Assembly (NCBI GenBank): GCA_964236495.1 | Contig: CAXSBR010000012.1 | Span: 1-64,000, forward strand | DNA length: 64,000 bases | Source of the DNA: CAXSBR01 sp964236495 | GTDB lineage: Bacteria; Actinomycetota; Actinomycetes; Mycobacteriales; Jatrophihabitantaceae | Direction of reading: 5' to 3' | Translations under genes and position numbers: made by a program | Notes under the pieces: model-generated | Told to the model about the DNA's origin: nothing | What the model saw: the letters and a program-made list of their open reading frames with translations, nothing else | Databases searched by the model: none | Part shown: piece after piece, positions 33,172 through 43,500 of the stretch | Layout: each line of letters begins with the position of its first letter | How positions within the stretch are numbered: position 1 is the stretch's first letter

Positions 33172-34638
33172 GTGGTTCACGATCCCCGCGGATTCCTCCT
33201 ACATGCGCGTGTCGACACTCCCAAGCGTCCCGCCGCCGAGCGCATCCGAGACTGGCGCCCGATCTATCTCCGCCCGGCGGGCGAGGCGGTCGCGGAGCAG
33301 GCGACCAGGTGCATGGACTGCGGCGTGCCGTTCTGCCATCAGGGCTGTCCGCTGGCCAACCTCATTCCCGAGTGGAACGAACTCGTGGCACGTGAGGACT
33401 GGGCCGCGGCCAGCGAACGTCTGCACGCGACGAACAACTTTCCCGAATTCACCGGTTGGATCTGCCCGGCACCGTGCGAGTCGGCCTGCGTGTTGGCGAT
33501 CAACGCCGACCCGGTGGCAATCAAGCAGATCGAGCTGTCCATCGTGGAGCGGGCTTTCGCCGACGGTCTGCTCGAACCGCAGAAGCCGGTGGAGCGCACC
33601 GGGTCGCGGGTGGCAGTCGTCGGTTCCGGTCCGGCCGGGCTTGCCGCGGCCCAGCAGCTGACCCGAGCCGGGCACGACGTCGTGGTGTTCGAGCGCGACG
33701 ACCGCATCGGCGGCCTGCTGCGCTACGGCATTCCAGACTTCAAGATGGGCAAGGATCTGATCGACCGCCGGCTGGCGCAGATGGCCGGCGAGGGGACGCA
33801 GTTCCGCGTGAACACTGCGATCGGCGAGCAGGACGTCGAGCGGATGCGCACCGAGTTCGACGCCGTGGTACTTGCCGTGGGTGCGCTGCGTGGCCGCACG
33901 CTGCACGCGCCGGGCGCCGACCTGCCCGGTGTCCACCAGGCAATGGAGTACCTGCCCTGGGGCAACCGGGTGCAGGCCGGTGACATCGCAACGCCGCCGC
34001 TGGACGCCGCCGGCAAGCACGTCGTCGTGATCGGCGGCGGCGATACCGCGGCCGACTGCCTGGGCACGGCCAACCGGCAGGGCGCCCTCTCGGTGACTGT
34101 GCTCGACCACAACCCCACACCGGTCAAGCGGGCGGACCTGATAAACCCGGTGTGGCCGTCGGCACCGCCATCGCGCGGATCCTCCCCCGCGCACGACGAG
34201 GGTGTGCACGAGGCGTGGGCGCGTGAGGTCGTGCAGTTCGCCGCCGATGAGGCCGGGCACGTACGCGCGGTAGTGGTGGAGGAAGTCGAGATCGTACGCA
34301 TCCGTGGCCGGCGCGAGTTCATCCCAGTACCCGACACGCGCACCGAGTTGCCTGCAGAGTTGGTGCTCGTGGCCGCCGGGTTCATCGGAACCGACGTTCC
34401 CGAGCTGTTGGACGCCCTCGACGTGCAGCAGCACTCGGTTCGTAACACCGTCATCGTCGACAAGGCGTGGCGCACCTCCGCCGACGGGGTCTACGCCTGC
34501 GGCGACGCCAGCCGAGGTGCGAGCCTGGTGGTGTGGGCGATTGCCGAAGGCCGCGCGTGTGCGGCGGCGGTGGATGCCACCCTGCGCGGCGAGTCCGAGC
34601 TTCCCGTGCCGGTGGTGCCGCACGCTGTCGCCCTCTGA
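33172..34638 (+). CDS. gltD: Glutamate synthase small subunit
   Basis: A 488-aa GltD: transfers electrons from NADPH through FAD and Fe-S clusters to the large subunit making glutamate from glutamine and 2-oxoglutarate. Cluster cysteines 47, 50, 55 and 59 (CMDCGVPFCHQGC) and 98, 102, 106 (CPAPCESAC) are present; nucleotide sites are VVGSGPAGLAAAQQL and VVIGGGDTAADC. GTG 33172 has GGAAAGG about 9 nt upstream. Odd: gltB is not adjacent on either side, so the large subunit is elsewhere or this is a GltD-like oxidoreductase. A TAGAAT at 33018-33023 may be its -10. Confidence 0.94.
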   Translation: MVHDPRGFLLHARVDTPKRPAAERIRDWRPIYLRPAGEAVAEQATRCMDCGVPFCHQGCPLANLIPEWNELVAREDWAAASERLHATNNFPEFTGWICPAPCESACVLAINADPVAIKQIELSIVERAFADGLLEPQKPVERTGSRVAVVGSGPAGLAAAQQLTRAGHDVVVFERDDRIGGLLRYGIPDFKMGKDLIDRRLAQMAGEGTQFRVNTAIGEQDVERMRTEFDAVVLAVGALRGRTLHAPGADLPGVHQAMEYLPWGNRVQAGDIATPPLDAAGKHVVVIGGGDTAADCLGTANRQGALSVTVLDHNPTPVKRADLINPVWPSAPPSRGSSPAHDEGVHEAWAREVVQFAADEAGHVRAVVVEEVEIVRIRGRREFIPVPDTRTELPAELVLVAAGFIGTDVPELLDALDVQQHSVRNTVIVDKAWRTSADGVYACGDASRGASLVVWAIAEGRACAAAVDATLRGESELPVPVVPHAVAL

Positions 34639-34788
34639 CGATTCCGACGCGGCGTTTGCACGTTGCAGTGCAGTCGTGCGCCTCGCAGTCGTGCACCGCT
34701 ACGTCGCGCACTGCTACGTCGCACAGAGTGTGCAGACCGTGCGTGCGGGCAACTTGTGCAACCCACCCTCACAGCGCATGCCGGACGG

Positions 34789-35832
34789 TCAGCCGGCCTT
34801 GCGCAGGCGGGGCGTGCTGAACGGATCCAACCCGGACCGCAACGCACCGGCCAGCAGTGCCGCTGCCCGGTACTCCGGCTCGCTCTCGAGCGCCCGTTGC
34901 GCGGCGATTCCGGCCAGTGCACCGTCTCCTGCTCGCCAGCGGATCCAGCCGACGAAGAACAGCGGCGCAGCGTCGTAGGGCCGCGGTAGGCGCCGAGCAA
35001 GCTCTCGCCAGAGCGCTTCGCCGTCCAGCCGACCAGCCTCGATGGACAACCAGCAGCTCTGGCGAAACTCCGGATCAGTGAGTGCGGCGCCGAACCGCAG
35101 CAACGGCTCGTCGCCGACCAGTATCAACGTGCGGCTGGCAGCATGGAGGGCGCGCGTGGCCGAGCGATGCCACTGTGCACCGCGACCGGCTCGAACCTCC
35201 CGTCTATGGGCCGCGATCGCCTCCAGCACGCCCGTACGGTGCCGTTCGCGTTCGTCGTCCGGATCAGAATCGAGCAACGACACCAGACTGGCGCGGTCGG
35301 GCAGGGCGACCCAGCCGGCGTAGGTGGCCTCGGCGGCGACGATCCCCGTGACCGGCGATTCGCTGCGCGCCGGTGCTGCGACAAGGAACGTCAGCAGATC
35401 GAGCCCGGCTTCCACGCACGCCGAGCCGGCGATCTGCATAGCCTGCACGCAGCGCGAAGGGTCCTCGTCGGGGTCGGCGAACAGCACGCCGACCGCCCGA
35501 TCCGCGCCCCCTTGGCGCAGGCTGCGCGCAGTCATAGCGGCGAGACAGGCGGCGTCGGACATGGCGCGACCGCTAGCGGCATCGCCGGCGAGGCGGAGGG
35601 CGGCGTCGTGAGGACGCCCATCGACAAGGTCGTCGATGTCCAGGCGCACAGTCAGCCGAATGTGTCCCACCGGAGCCTCGGTGCCGCCGGTCAGGCCCAC
35701 CAGAACGATGCTGCGTCGGGGATGGAACCTGAGCAGATAGGGCACCGCTTCGGCCAGATCGTCGATGCTGCGGATGCGAAAGGGGGCACTGGAGGCGGTA
35801 GCGGGAGTGGCCTTGGCGGGCGCGGGTTTCAT
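34789..35832 (-). CDS. DUF4192 family protein
   Basis: A 347-aa soluble conserved actinobacterial protein. Family landmarks are IDDLAEAVPYLLRFHPRRS near the start, RDPD-like VGVLFADPDEDPS in the middle, and ALEDWIR-like FVGWIRWRAGDGALAGIAAQ with the RALESEPEYRAA ending. Function unknown. The 150-nt gap before gltD holds short repeats of GCAGTCGTGC and CTACGTCGC but no gene. ATG start. Confidence 0.87.
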   Translation of the reverse strand: MKPAPAKATPATASSAPFRIRSIDDLAEAVPYLLRFHPRRSIVLVGLTGGTEAPVGHIRLTVRLDIDDLVDGRPHDAALRLAGDAASGRAMSDAACLAAMTARSLRQGGADRAVGVLFADPDEDPSRCVQAMQIAGSACVEAGLDLLTFLVAAPARSESPVTGIVAAEATYAGWVALPDRASLVSLLDSDPDDERERHRTGVLEAIAAHRREVRAGRGAQWHRSATRALHAASRTLILVGDEPLLRFGAALTDPEFRQSCWLSIEAGRLDGEALWRELARRLPRPYDAAPLFFVGWIRWRAGDGALAGIAAQRALESEPEYRAAALLAGALRSGLDPFSTPRLRKAG

Positions 35833-35977
35833 GCCCTCAGCTCAGCTCACGCATGCCTTGGACCTAGCCCGCTTTTGGCAACTGGGGGCAAAATCGGTTT
35901 CTTGGATCCAGCCTGTGGACAGTCGTACCAACGCCGCGCAGTGCAGTAGCCCAGTTCAGCTCACGCGGTGCTGGGGG

Positions 35978-36598
35978 TCAGGACAGCGTGCCGGCTCGCC
36001 AGCGTTGCGCAGCCAGCGCGAGACCGTCGGCAGCCAGCTCGTTGCGGTGCGCGCGCTCCTGATCGGCCTGCCCCGACTCCCCCTCATCGGCCACTTCTCG
36101 ACGTCCGGCAGCGATGACGCGGAAGAACGACGCCGCCCGTTCGAGCGCGACGGCCAGATCGCCGCGATAAGCGCCGTCGAGCACAGCATCGGCCAGCGCC
36201 TCGACGGCGCGCGGATCGGCGTCGTCGGAAACGCCGGCGACCACCTCGTCTGCCGGAGCGAATCCACGCCCCGACTTCCACAGTCGAGCGACCTGCTCGG
36301 GGTCGGTGCGGCACCACGTCCGCAGCAGGTACACCGCCCACAACGAGTGCGCTAGAGATCCCTGGTCGGCCGAGCGCCACAGCTCGGTCAGCGTGTCCAG
36401 CCCGATCTCGTCGGCCAGAGTGACGAAGCGTTCAGACGAACTGCCTGGTGAACCACGACCGGCGTCGATGACCGCCGCGGCGGTGGCAGCGGCCAGCTCG
36501 GTGCGCGAGAACGGCTCACCGGCGTGCATCTCGTCAAGCAGCGTCGTCAGATCGGCCCGCAGGGACGGACGGTGGTACTGCCGCCCGGAATCTGTCAC
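35978..36598 (-). CDS. Conserved helical protein of unknown function
   Basis: A 206-aa soluble protein, all-helical in appearance: PSLRADLTTLLDEMHAG, SERFVTLADEIGLDTLTELW, AHSLWAVYLLRTWCR, ADEVVAGVSDDADPRAVEAL. It has no Cys cluster and no membrane segment. I do not recognise a named family, though similar proteins sit between DUF4192 and Nudix genes in actinobacteria. GTG 36598 start; it is divergent from the Nudix gene. Confidence 0.72.
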   Translation of the reverse strand: MTDSGRQYHRPSLRADLTTLLDEMHAGEPFSRTELAAATAAAVIDAGRGSPGSSSERFVTLADEIGLDTLTELWRSADQGSLAHSLWAVYLLRTWCRTDPEQVARLWKSGRGFAPADEVVAGVSDDADPRAVEALADAVLDGAYRGDLAVALERAASFFRVIAAGRREVADEGESGQADQERAHRNELAADGLALAAQRWRAGTLS

Positions 36599-36814
36599 GA
36601 GTCCAGCGTACGGGCGGGCACCGCGGTCCGACGCTCGTCGCGTGCGAACAGGCGGCGGTGGTCGGTGACGCATGAGGCAGCGTGCGTACGGCAGTAGAAT
36701 CGGCGACGGCGTCGGCTCGATCCATGGCCCCCGGTCCCACACCAGCCGCTTCGAGCGGCGTCTTGCCGAGAGGCGACCTGGCGGGCCGGCGCCGTTCCCC
36801 CTTCGGTTGCCCCG

Positions 36815-37846
36815 GTGTGCGGTTGCGACGTTTGCGGCGGCCCGTTCAGCAGTCTGTCCGCGTCGGGTACAAACGGTGCCATGGAAAGTGGCGACGGCTG
36901 GGTGCGCTGCGCGCGCGGCCACCGGCATTGGGGCCGGTTCGGCGCCTGCGGTCTTCTGCTGGCTGATCGCACCGGTGCCAACGTCGTTCTCCAGCACCGT
37001 GCCTCGGGCACTCACGAGGGCGGCACCTGGTCTGTGCCGGGAGGCGCCCGCGACAGCGCCGAGGACTACGTCACAGCTGCGCTGCGGGAAGCCAAAGAAG
37101 AAGCCGGCATCGCCGCACCGTCGGTGGCGCCGCTGGGCTGGCACCGCGTCGATCACGGCGGCTGGAGTTACACGACAGTCCTGGCCCGGGTCGTCGGTGA
37201 GGTCCGGCCGCGAGCGATGAACTGGGAAAGCGAGCAGGTGCGCTGGGTTCCGATCGCGGGGGTCGACGAGCTGTCGCTGCATCCGGGGTTTGCGGCATCC
37301 TGGCCACAGCTGCGCCGCCCTTTCCCGCCGCTTACGGTGTTCGTCGATACCGCGTACTTGCTCGGTGCCGACGGCGACCTGCGCCGACTTCGTGCGGACG
37401 CCGCCACCGTTGCAACTGCTGGCTTGGCGCCGCAGGTGGTCCCCGTGCCGCCCGGAACAGTTGATACGGGCCCTACAAGCATCGGAACGGCAGCAATCGG
37501 TACAGCGGGAATCGGCACAGCAGGAATCGTTACAGCAGGAATCGGCATGCCGGCAGTTGATCGTTGGCTGCCACACATAGTGCTTGTCGTCGACACTGCA
37601 CCGGCGGCACTGGCGGCGGTATCGGCACAGGCGGCGACCTGGCCGCAGCGGCAGATCTCGATCGTGCGCGCATCGGATTCGATGGCAGCCGTGGTCGAGG
37701 CGCGGGCCCGGGAAACGGCTACGCCACCGGTCGTTGTCGCCCGCACGGCACCGCCACGCAGCGTTGTCCACCTACGCGACGCAGGGTGGTGGAACGACCA
37801 GGTTGTAACCGCACGGGCCTGGGAAGCCGCTGAAAGCGGTGGGTAG
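36815..37846 (+). CDS. Nudix hydrolase with zinc-ribbon N-terminus and unassigned C-terminal domain
   Basis: A 343-aa fusion. Residues 1-45 carry a ribbon (CDVCGG, then RCARGHRHWG). The Nudix fold spans about 40-165 with a full box: Gly77, Glu83, Arg91-Glu92, Glu95-Glu96, Gly98 (GGARDSAEDYV, then REAKEEAGI). It should cleave a nucleoside diphosphate linked to another moiety. After an imperfect pentapeptide repeat (IGTAA, IGTAG, IGTAG, IVTAG; DNA about 37490-37555) a second domain begins, with VFVDTAYLLGADGDL and the ending GWWND, faintly like NYN/PIN nucleases; that is inference. GTG 36815 is required to keep the ribbon. Confidence 0.87.
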   Translation: MCGCDVCGGPFSSLSASGTNGAMESGDGWVRCARGHRHWGRFGACGLLLADRTGANVVLQHRASGTHEGGTWSVPGGARDSAEDYVTAALREAKEEAGIAAPSVAPLGWHRVDHGGWSYTTVLARVVGEVRPRAMNWESEQVRWVPIAGVDELSLHPGFAASWPQLRRPFPPLTVFVDTAYLLGADGDLRRLRADAATVATAGLAPQVVPVPPGTVDTGPTSIGTAAIGTAGIGTAGIVTAGIGMPAVDRWLPHIVLVVDTAPAALAAVSAQAATWPQRQISIVRASDSMAAVVEARARETATPPVVVARTAPPRSVVHLRDAGWWNDQVVTARAWEAAESGG

Positions 37847-37907
37847 CTGCGCCTGATCGACGCGGCGAGCACAACATCAGTCGCACTGGTAGGTAGCCTG
37901 GCCCGTC

Positions 37908-38693
37908 GTGCGGATTCTCCTGCCACCGAGTGAGGCCAAGCTCGCCGGCGGCACCGGCCCGTCGCTGGCTGAGCTCGAGTTTGCAGACACCGCGCTGGGC
38001 CGCCACCGTCGACGCCTGGTCAACGCGGTGCAGCGCACCGCCCGTGGGCGCGCCTCGACCGCCGCGACGGCCTTCGCCCTTCCACCGGCGGTGGCCGCGC
38101 AGGCAATTGCGGCGAACAGCACCGTCCTGACGTCGCCCACCGTCGCGGCGCTGAACCGGTACCGGGGCGCGGTATACCAGGCGCTCGACGTCGACACGCT
38201 CTGTCCGCCGGCTCGAGCTTGCGCCGACGCGTCGGTACTGATCTTCTCGGGCCTGTTCGGCGTAGTCGCTGCGACCGAGCAGGTACCCGACTACCGCGTT
38301 CCCGCCGCCGCGGTGCTGCCTCGCATCGGGGGCGCCGGAGCGTCCTGGCGCGCCGTGCTGGCCACGGAGTTGCCCCGCAACCTGGCCGACGACGTCGCGA
38401 TCGACCTGCGCTCCACCGACTACACCGCGATGTGGCGCCCGAGCGCGGCCGACATCGACTGCTCGGTGATCCCGGTGCGCATGCTGTCGCGCCGGCCTGA
38501 CGGGCGGCTGGCCGTCACCAGCTTCTTCAGCAAGCGGGGCAAGGGCTTGCTCGCGCGGGCTCTGGTCGAGCGCAGCGCCGCCGGGGGTTCGGTGCGCACC
38601 GCGCATGACGTCGCGGACGCCTGGGTACATGCCGGCCTCGGCGAGGTCAGCGCCGTCGGAGCGACCAGCGTCGATCTGGTGACCGCAGATTGA
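37908..38693 (+). CDS. yaaA: YaaA family peroxide stress protein
   Basis: A 261-aa member of the YaaA/DUF328 family: MRILLPPSEAKLAGG at the start, AVYQALDVDTL, IFSGLFGVVAATEQVPDYR, and SFFSKRGKGLLARALVE near the end. In E. coli YaaA limits free iron and DNA damage under peroxide stress and binds DNA; the same role here is inferred. GTG start. It lies in the same direction as the Nudix gene, 61 nt downstream. Confidence 0.9.
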   Translation: MRILLPPSEAKLAGGTGPSLAELEFADTALGRHRRRLVNAVQRTARGRASTAATAFALPPAVAAQAIAANSTVLTSPTVAALNRYRGAVYQALDVDTLCPPARACADASVLIFSGLFGVVAATEQVPDYRVPAAAVLPRIGGAGASWRAVLATELPRNLADDVAIDLRSTDYTAMWRPSAADIDCSVIPVRMLSRRPDGRLAVTSFFSKRGKGLLARALVERSAAGGSVRTAHDVADAWVHAGLGEVSAVGATSVDLVTAD

Positions 38694-38707
38694 CCGCCCG
38701 CGCTCGC

Positions 38708-39025
38708 TCAGCGCTGAACGAACACGGCCTGGTCATGATCACCGTCGGAGTTGCTCGCATCGCCGCTGCCGGCGCGCGTCTCGGTGCCGTCATCCTCTCT
38801 GTCGACGGCAGGCAGTAGCGCGCGAACCTGCTGCGCGGCGACGACAAGATCGGCACCGCGGCCCACCGCGACGCCGAGCAGGAACGTGGTCAGCGGGGCG
38901 GCCGGTCGAGCCACTCCGTGCGCGGCCTCGCGGGCCAGCAGCAGCACCTCGTCGCGAGTGCGGGGGTCGTTGTAGTCCAGACCCAGGGCCAGGGTGACGG
39001 CGGCGGTCCAATCGTCGAGTGTCAT
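38708..39025 (-). CDS. DUF6457 family protein
   Basis: A 105-aa helical protein: MTLDDWTAAVTLALGL, then DEVLLLAREAAHGVARPAAP and FLLGVAVGRGAD fit DUF6457, which is repeatedly encoded with molybdenum-cofactor genes. Its ATG lies 4 nt after the mobA stop, so it is the last gene of the hrpA-fdhD-mobA-DUF6457 run. The tail after residue 75 is polar and acidic. Confidence 0.85.
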   Translation of the reverse strand: MTLDDWTAAVTLALGLDYNDPRTRDEVLLLAREAAHGVARPAAPLTTFLLGVAVGRGADLVVAAQQVRALLPAVDREDDGTETRAGSGDASNSDGDHDQAVFVQR

Positions 39026-39029
39026 GGTG

Positions 39030-39650
39030 TCAGCCTCGCACTCCTCCGGTGTTGTCCGACGCTGCATCGGCGGCCCAGGCACGCGCCGTCGCCAGCGCAT
39101 CTGGTGTGTCGCAATCCCACCACGGCGGTGGCTCGCCGGGCAGCGAACACTCCCGCACATCCACCCCGGCATACAGCGAACGCAGCGACGCATCGACGGT
39201 CACGCCCACTTGCTGCAATGCTGTGCGCAGCGCCTCGGTGCGCCACATGGCGAGCAGGTATTGGCACCGGCCGCGGTCGTCCACTGCGACCGAGACGTCA
39301 CCGCGACCGTCGAGAACGTCGTCCAGCGCGCGTAGTGCAGTTACTGACAGAAAGGGCAGATCAGCCGCGAGCACGAAGCACCGGGGAGCACCGATCTCAC
39401 CGGCAGCAGCCGCAATCGCGTGCACAGGCCCGGCGCCGGCCGGGTTCTCCACCAGCTGGGTGATACCCGCGGGCACCACCGTTGCACCGACCACGACCGG
39501 AGTGACGCCGGCGCCGGCGCACGCGCTCAGCACTCGCTCCACCAACGTCTGCCCGCCCACGTCGAGGGTAGGTTTGGTCACGCCCATCCGGCTGGACCGT
39601 CCGCCGGCCACCACGATCGCGGCCGCGTCGGACACTGCGCCCGCGTTCAC
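39030..39650 (-). CDS. mobA: Molybdenum cofactor guanylyltransferase
   Basis: A 206-aa nucleotidyltransferase that attaches GMP to molybdopterin to form the MGD cofactor. The N-terminal GTP loop VVAGGRSSRMGVTKPTLD and the metal-binding FVLAADLPFLS are visible. GTG 39650 overlaps the fdhD stop as GTGA, so it is coupled to fdhD; DUF6457 follows. No molybdoenzyme lies in the window. Confidence 0.93.
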   Translation of the reverse strand: MNAGAVSDAAAIVVAGGRSSRMGVTKPTLDVGGQTLVERVLSACAGAGVTPVVVGATVVPAGITQLVENPAGAGPVHAIAAAAGEIGAPRCFVLAADLPFLSVTALRALDDVLDGRGDVSVAVDDRGRCQYLLAMWRTEALRTALQQVGVTVDASLRSLYAGVDVRECSLPGEPPPWWDCDTPDALATARAWAADAASDNTGGVRG

Positions 39651-40546
39651 GCCAGGATGCGGTCGGGATGGCTGTAGACGTTCGCCCGCCGTCCGCGCAG
39701 GAACCCGGCCAGGGTCACCCCGCTCTCCCGCGCCAGCGACACCGCAAGGCTCGAAGGCGCCGACACTCCGGCGACAAAGGGCACGCCCGCAGCGATCGCT
39801 TTTTGGACGATCTCGAACGAGGTCCGGCCGCTCACGAGGAGCACCAGCGGCGCGTGCGGCGTGCTACCGCCCAACGGGCCGTCGGCCGACGTTGCCTCAG
39901 CCACGGTGCCACGGACCAGCGTTCCACCGACCAACGCCGCACCCACGACCTTGTCCACTGCGTTGTGCCGGCCGACGTCCTCGCGCACGACGAGGCGCTG
40001 CCCGGCCAGGGTGAACAGTCCGGCGGCGTGCAAGCCGCCGGTCCGGGTGAAGACGCCCTGGCCCTGCCGTAGTTGATCGGGCAGCCCGTAGAGCACGTCG
40101 GCAGACAGCGAGGCCGTCGTCGACAGGGGCGCACACCGGCTGGCGACGGCGTCGATGGACGCCTTTCCGCACACGCCGCACGCGCTGCTGGTATAGCTGT
40201 GCCGCTCCAGTGCACCCAGATCTGGCAGCTCCGGCCGGCGCAGCGTAGCGGTGACGACGTTGTACTGCTGGTGTTCGGCCACATCGACGTCGGTGCAGTA
40301 GTCGACCCGGGCGAGGTCGTCGGCGGTGGCGATGACGCCCTCGGCCAGCAGCCAGCCGGCAACCAGCTCGAAGTCATGGCCGGGCGTGCGCATCGTGACA
40401 TTCACCGTCTGACGGTCACTACCAGCGGCGAGCCGGATCTCGAGTGGCTCCTCCGTGGCTAGGTCGTCGCGGCGGATCACGTCGACGTCGCCGTCGAGCA
40501 CCCGCACCTTGGCCCGAACCGAACCGCCCGGGCGCCGGTCAGACAT
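39647..40546 (-). CDS. fdhD: Formate dehydrogenase accessory sulfurtransferase FdhD
   Basis: A 299-aa protein that passes sulfur from a cysteine desulfurase to the molybdenum cofactor of formate dehydrogenase. The active-site CGVCGK has Cys123 and Cys126; EEPLEIRL, DVGRHNAVDKVVG and LLVSGRTSFEIVQKA are family landmarks. Its ATG lies inside the end of hrpA (8-nt overlap), and its stop overlaps mobA. Confidence 0.96.
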   Translation of the reverse strand: MSDRRPGGSVRAKVRVLDGDVDVIRRDDLATEEPLEIRLAAGSDRQTVNVTMRTPGHDFELVAGWLLAEGVIATADDLARVDYCTDVDVAEHQQYNVVTATLRRPELPDLGALERHSYTSSACGVCGKASIDAVASRCAPLSTTASLSADVLYGLPDQLRQGQGVFTRTGGLHAAGLFTLAGQRLVVREDVGRHNAVDKVVGAALVGGTLVRGTVAEATSADGPLGGSTPHAPLVLLVSGRTSFEIVQKAIAAGVPFVAGVSAPSSLAVSLARESGVTLAGFLRGRRANVYSHPDRILA

Positions 40547-43500
40547 GCACCGCCTCCAGCGCGCGGAAGATACGTTGCTCCGACACCGGGTACGCCGTGC
40601 GCAGCTGCTGGGCGAACAGGCTGACGCGCAGCTCCTCGATCATCTGCGCCACCTTGCGCAGCTCGCCGGGGTCAGGATGCTCCAACGGGACGGTGCCGTC
40701 GGCGTGAAAGGTGTCACGCACTCGACGGTAGGCCTGCTGCACCTCGTGTATCCGCTGGATGCGCACCAGATCGACGTCGCGCTCGCGAGGCAGGCGTTGC
40801 ATGCGCGCGAGCATCGCCTGCAGGTAACGCGCCAGGTCGGGCATGCGGTCCAGTCCCGTCGTCACGACGAATCCAGCGGGCAGCAAGGCCGAGCGCTGTG
40901 CCCCGAGGTCGGCCAGCGCCTCGGGCACCTGCGCGGCCGACAGCGCGTCCAGAGCGACGTCGACGTCATGCCCGGCGGCCAGTACCGGCTGCACCGAGCG
41001 CACTGCGCGGGCCAGCTGCGCCGCCAGTCCGGGCCGGACCGACTTCACGAGCGCGTCGAAGGCGGCTTGGGTCCAGGGCAGGTCGACGCCGTCCAGGGCA
41101 GCCAGTACGACCGCGTTCAGGCAGTCGTCCACCAGATCGGCCAGCGAGCCGTCCGGGTTGGCGCTCAGCGCCAGCCGCTCCCGCGGGCTCAACGCCGACG
41201 CCACGGCCTTGCCCGGGCTGGGCAGTGCGAGCCGCAGCAGGCGGGCGGTGCCGGCGCGCATCGAGGCCAGCTGGGAGCGTTCGTCGGGCAGAACGCGCAG
41301 CGCCACCGACGTCCTCTCGTCCACCAGGGCCGGGTATCCGACCACCGTTACGCCACCGCGGACCTGCTCGATCGAACGCGGCACGTCGCCGACGTTCCAC
41401 TCGGTCAGGCCCGCGCGCTCGATGGAAGCCAACGACCGGCTCAGTTCGGCCTGCAAGGGTGCGGCGGCCTGCGCGCGCAGCAGGCGCAGATCGCGTCCGC
41501 TCGCCACGGCGTTGCCCTGGGCGTCCTCGAGGACGAACAACGGCCGCAGATGCACCGGCAGACGGTCGAGCTGCCAGTCCGTCCGTGAGACGAGGACACC
41601 GGTGGCGGCACGGATCTCACGCTCGAGTGCCCGCAGCAGCGGCTCGTCGGCGGTGCGGCGCTTCTCGGCCGGCGCTGCGTCCGGTGCTGTGTCCAAAGCC
41701 GTATCTAGTTCTGCGGCCCGGTTGGGCGCCGGGCCGAGCTCACGGCGCACGGCCTTGGGCAGCGTGCGGAGCAGCTCGGTGATGAGCTCCGTGCGGCGGC
41801 GACCCGAAGGCGCAAGTATCGCGTCGGCGTCGACCTGATTGACCACGCTGAGCGGCACGTGCACGGTGATGCCGTCGTCGAGGGCGCCGGGATCGAAGCG
41901 GTATGTCAGGGGAAGGCGAACGCCGTCCTGCTCCCACTCGTCGGGGTATTCGGCGGCGACGTCGGGTACGGAAGTGAGAACCTCGCGGGTCAGGTTCAGC
42001 AGCGCGGGGCGGCGGAGCCGTTCATGCTTCCACCAGCTGTCGAAGTGGCGGGTGGAGGTGATGTCAGCCGGTAGCCGCTCGTCGTAGAAGGCGACCAGCG
42101 TCTCGTCGTCGACCAGCAGGTCGCGTCGACGTAGCCGTTCCTCGGCCCGCGCGATGTCGGCCAGCAGCTGGGTGTTTTCCACGGTGAAGTGATGCGTGCT
42201 CCGCCACTCGCCGGCCACGAGCGCGTGCCGGATGAACAGCTCGCGCGCCACGGCGCCGTCGATACGCCCGTAGGGCACTGTGCGCCCGGCAACCAGGGTC
42301 AAGCCATAAAGCGTTACCCGCTCGTTGGCCACCGCGGCGCCCCGGCGGGCATCCCAACGAGGCTCGCTGTAGCTGCGCTGAACCAGGTGCGCAGCCGTCC
42401 GCTCGATCGTCTCGGGATCAGTGCGGGCGGCGGTGCGGGCGTAGAGCCGGCTGGTCTCGACCAGCTCAGCGGCCATCACCCAGCGCGGCGGCTTCCCGGC
42501 CAGAGCCGAACCGGAGCCCAGCACGAAGCGGGTGTTGCGCGCGCCCTGGAACTCGCGCTTGTCGGTCTCGCGAACTCCGACCTGAGACAGCAGCCCGGTC
42601 AGCAGCGCGGAGTGGACAGTGTCCGGGCCGGCGGGTTCCTTATTTTGCGCGAGCTTCAACGTCCGAGCGATGCGGTGCAGCTGGCTGACCAGGTCCTGCC
42701 ACTCCCGGATCCGCAGATAGTGCAGGAATTCCTCGCGGCACATCCGCCGGAACTGGTTGCCCGACAGCTCACCCTGGCGCTCCACCAGATAGCGCGACAG
42801 GTTCAGGTAGGCGGTGAAGTCCGAATGCTCGTCGCGGAAGCGGGCGTGCATCGCAGCAGCGGCCTGTTCGTGCTCGGGCGGGCGCTCGCGCGGGTCCTGG
42901 ATCGACAACGCGGCGGCGATAACGGTGATCTCGCTGAGGCAGCCCAGCTCGTCGGCAGCAATCAACATCCGGGCCAACCGCGGATCGACGGGCAGTCGAG
43001 CCATCCGCCGGCCGATCTCGGTGACCGCGCGCGAGGGATTTGGCTCGCCCGGCACGAATGCACCCAGCTCGTGCAGCAGCGCCTGCCCGTCTCGCACAGC
43101 GCGGCGATCCGGGGCGTCCAGGAAGCCGAAGTCGGCGACGTCGCCCAGTCCGAGCGTCGCCATCTGCAGGATGACCGACGCCAGCGACGTGCGCAGGATC
43201 TCCGGATCGGTGAATTCGGGCCGGGCGTCGAAGTCGCGTTCGGAGTAGAGCCGGATGCACACGCCGTCAGCGACGCGCCCGCAGCGTCCGGCACGCTGCT
43301 GCGCCGACGCCTGGGAAATCGCCTCGATCGGCAGTCGCTGCACCTTGGTTCGCGCGCTGTAGCGCACGATGCGCGCCAGGCCGGTGTCGATGACGTAGCG
43401 AATACCGGGCACCGTCAGCGACGTCTCGGCGATGTTGGTGCTGAGCACGATCCGGCGGCCCGGATGGGCGGCGAAGATGCGCTGCTGCTCGGCGGTGGGG

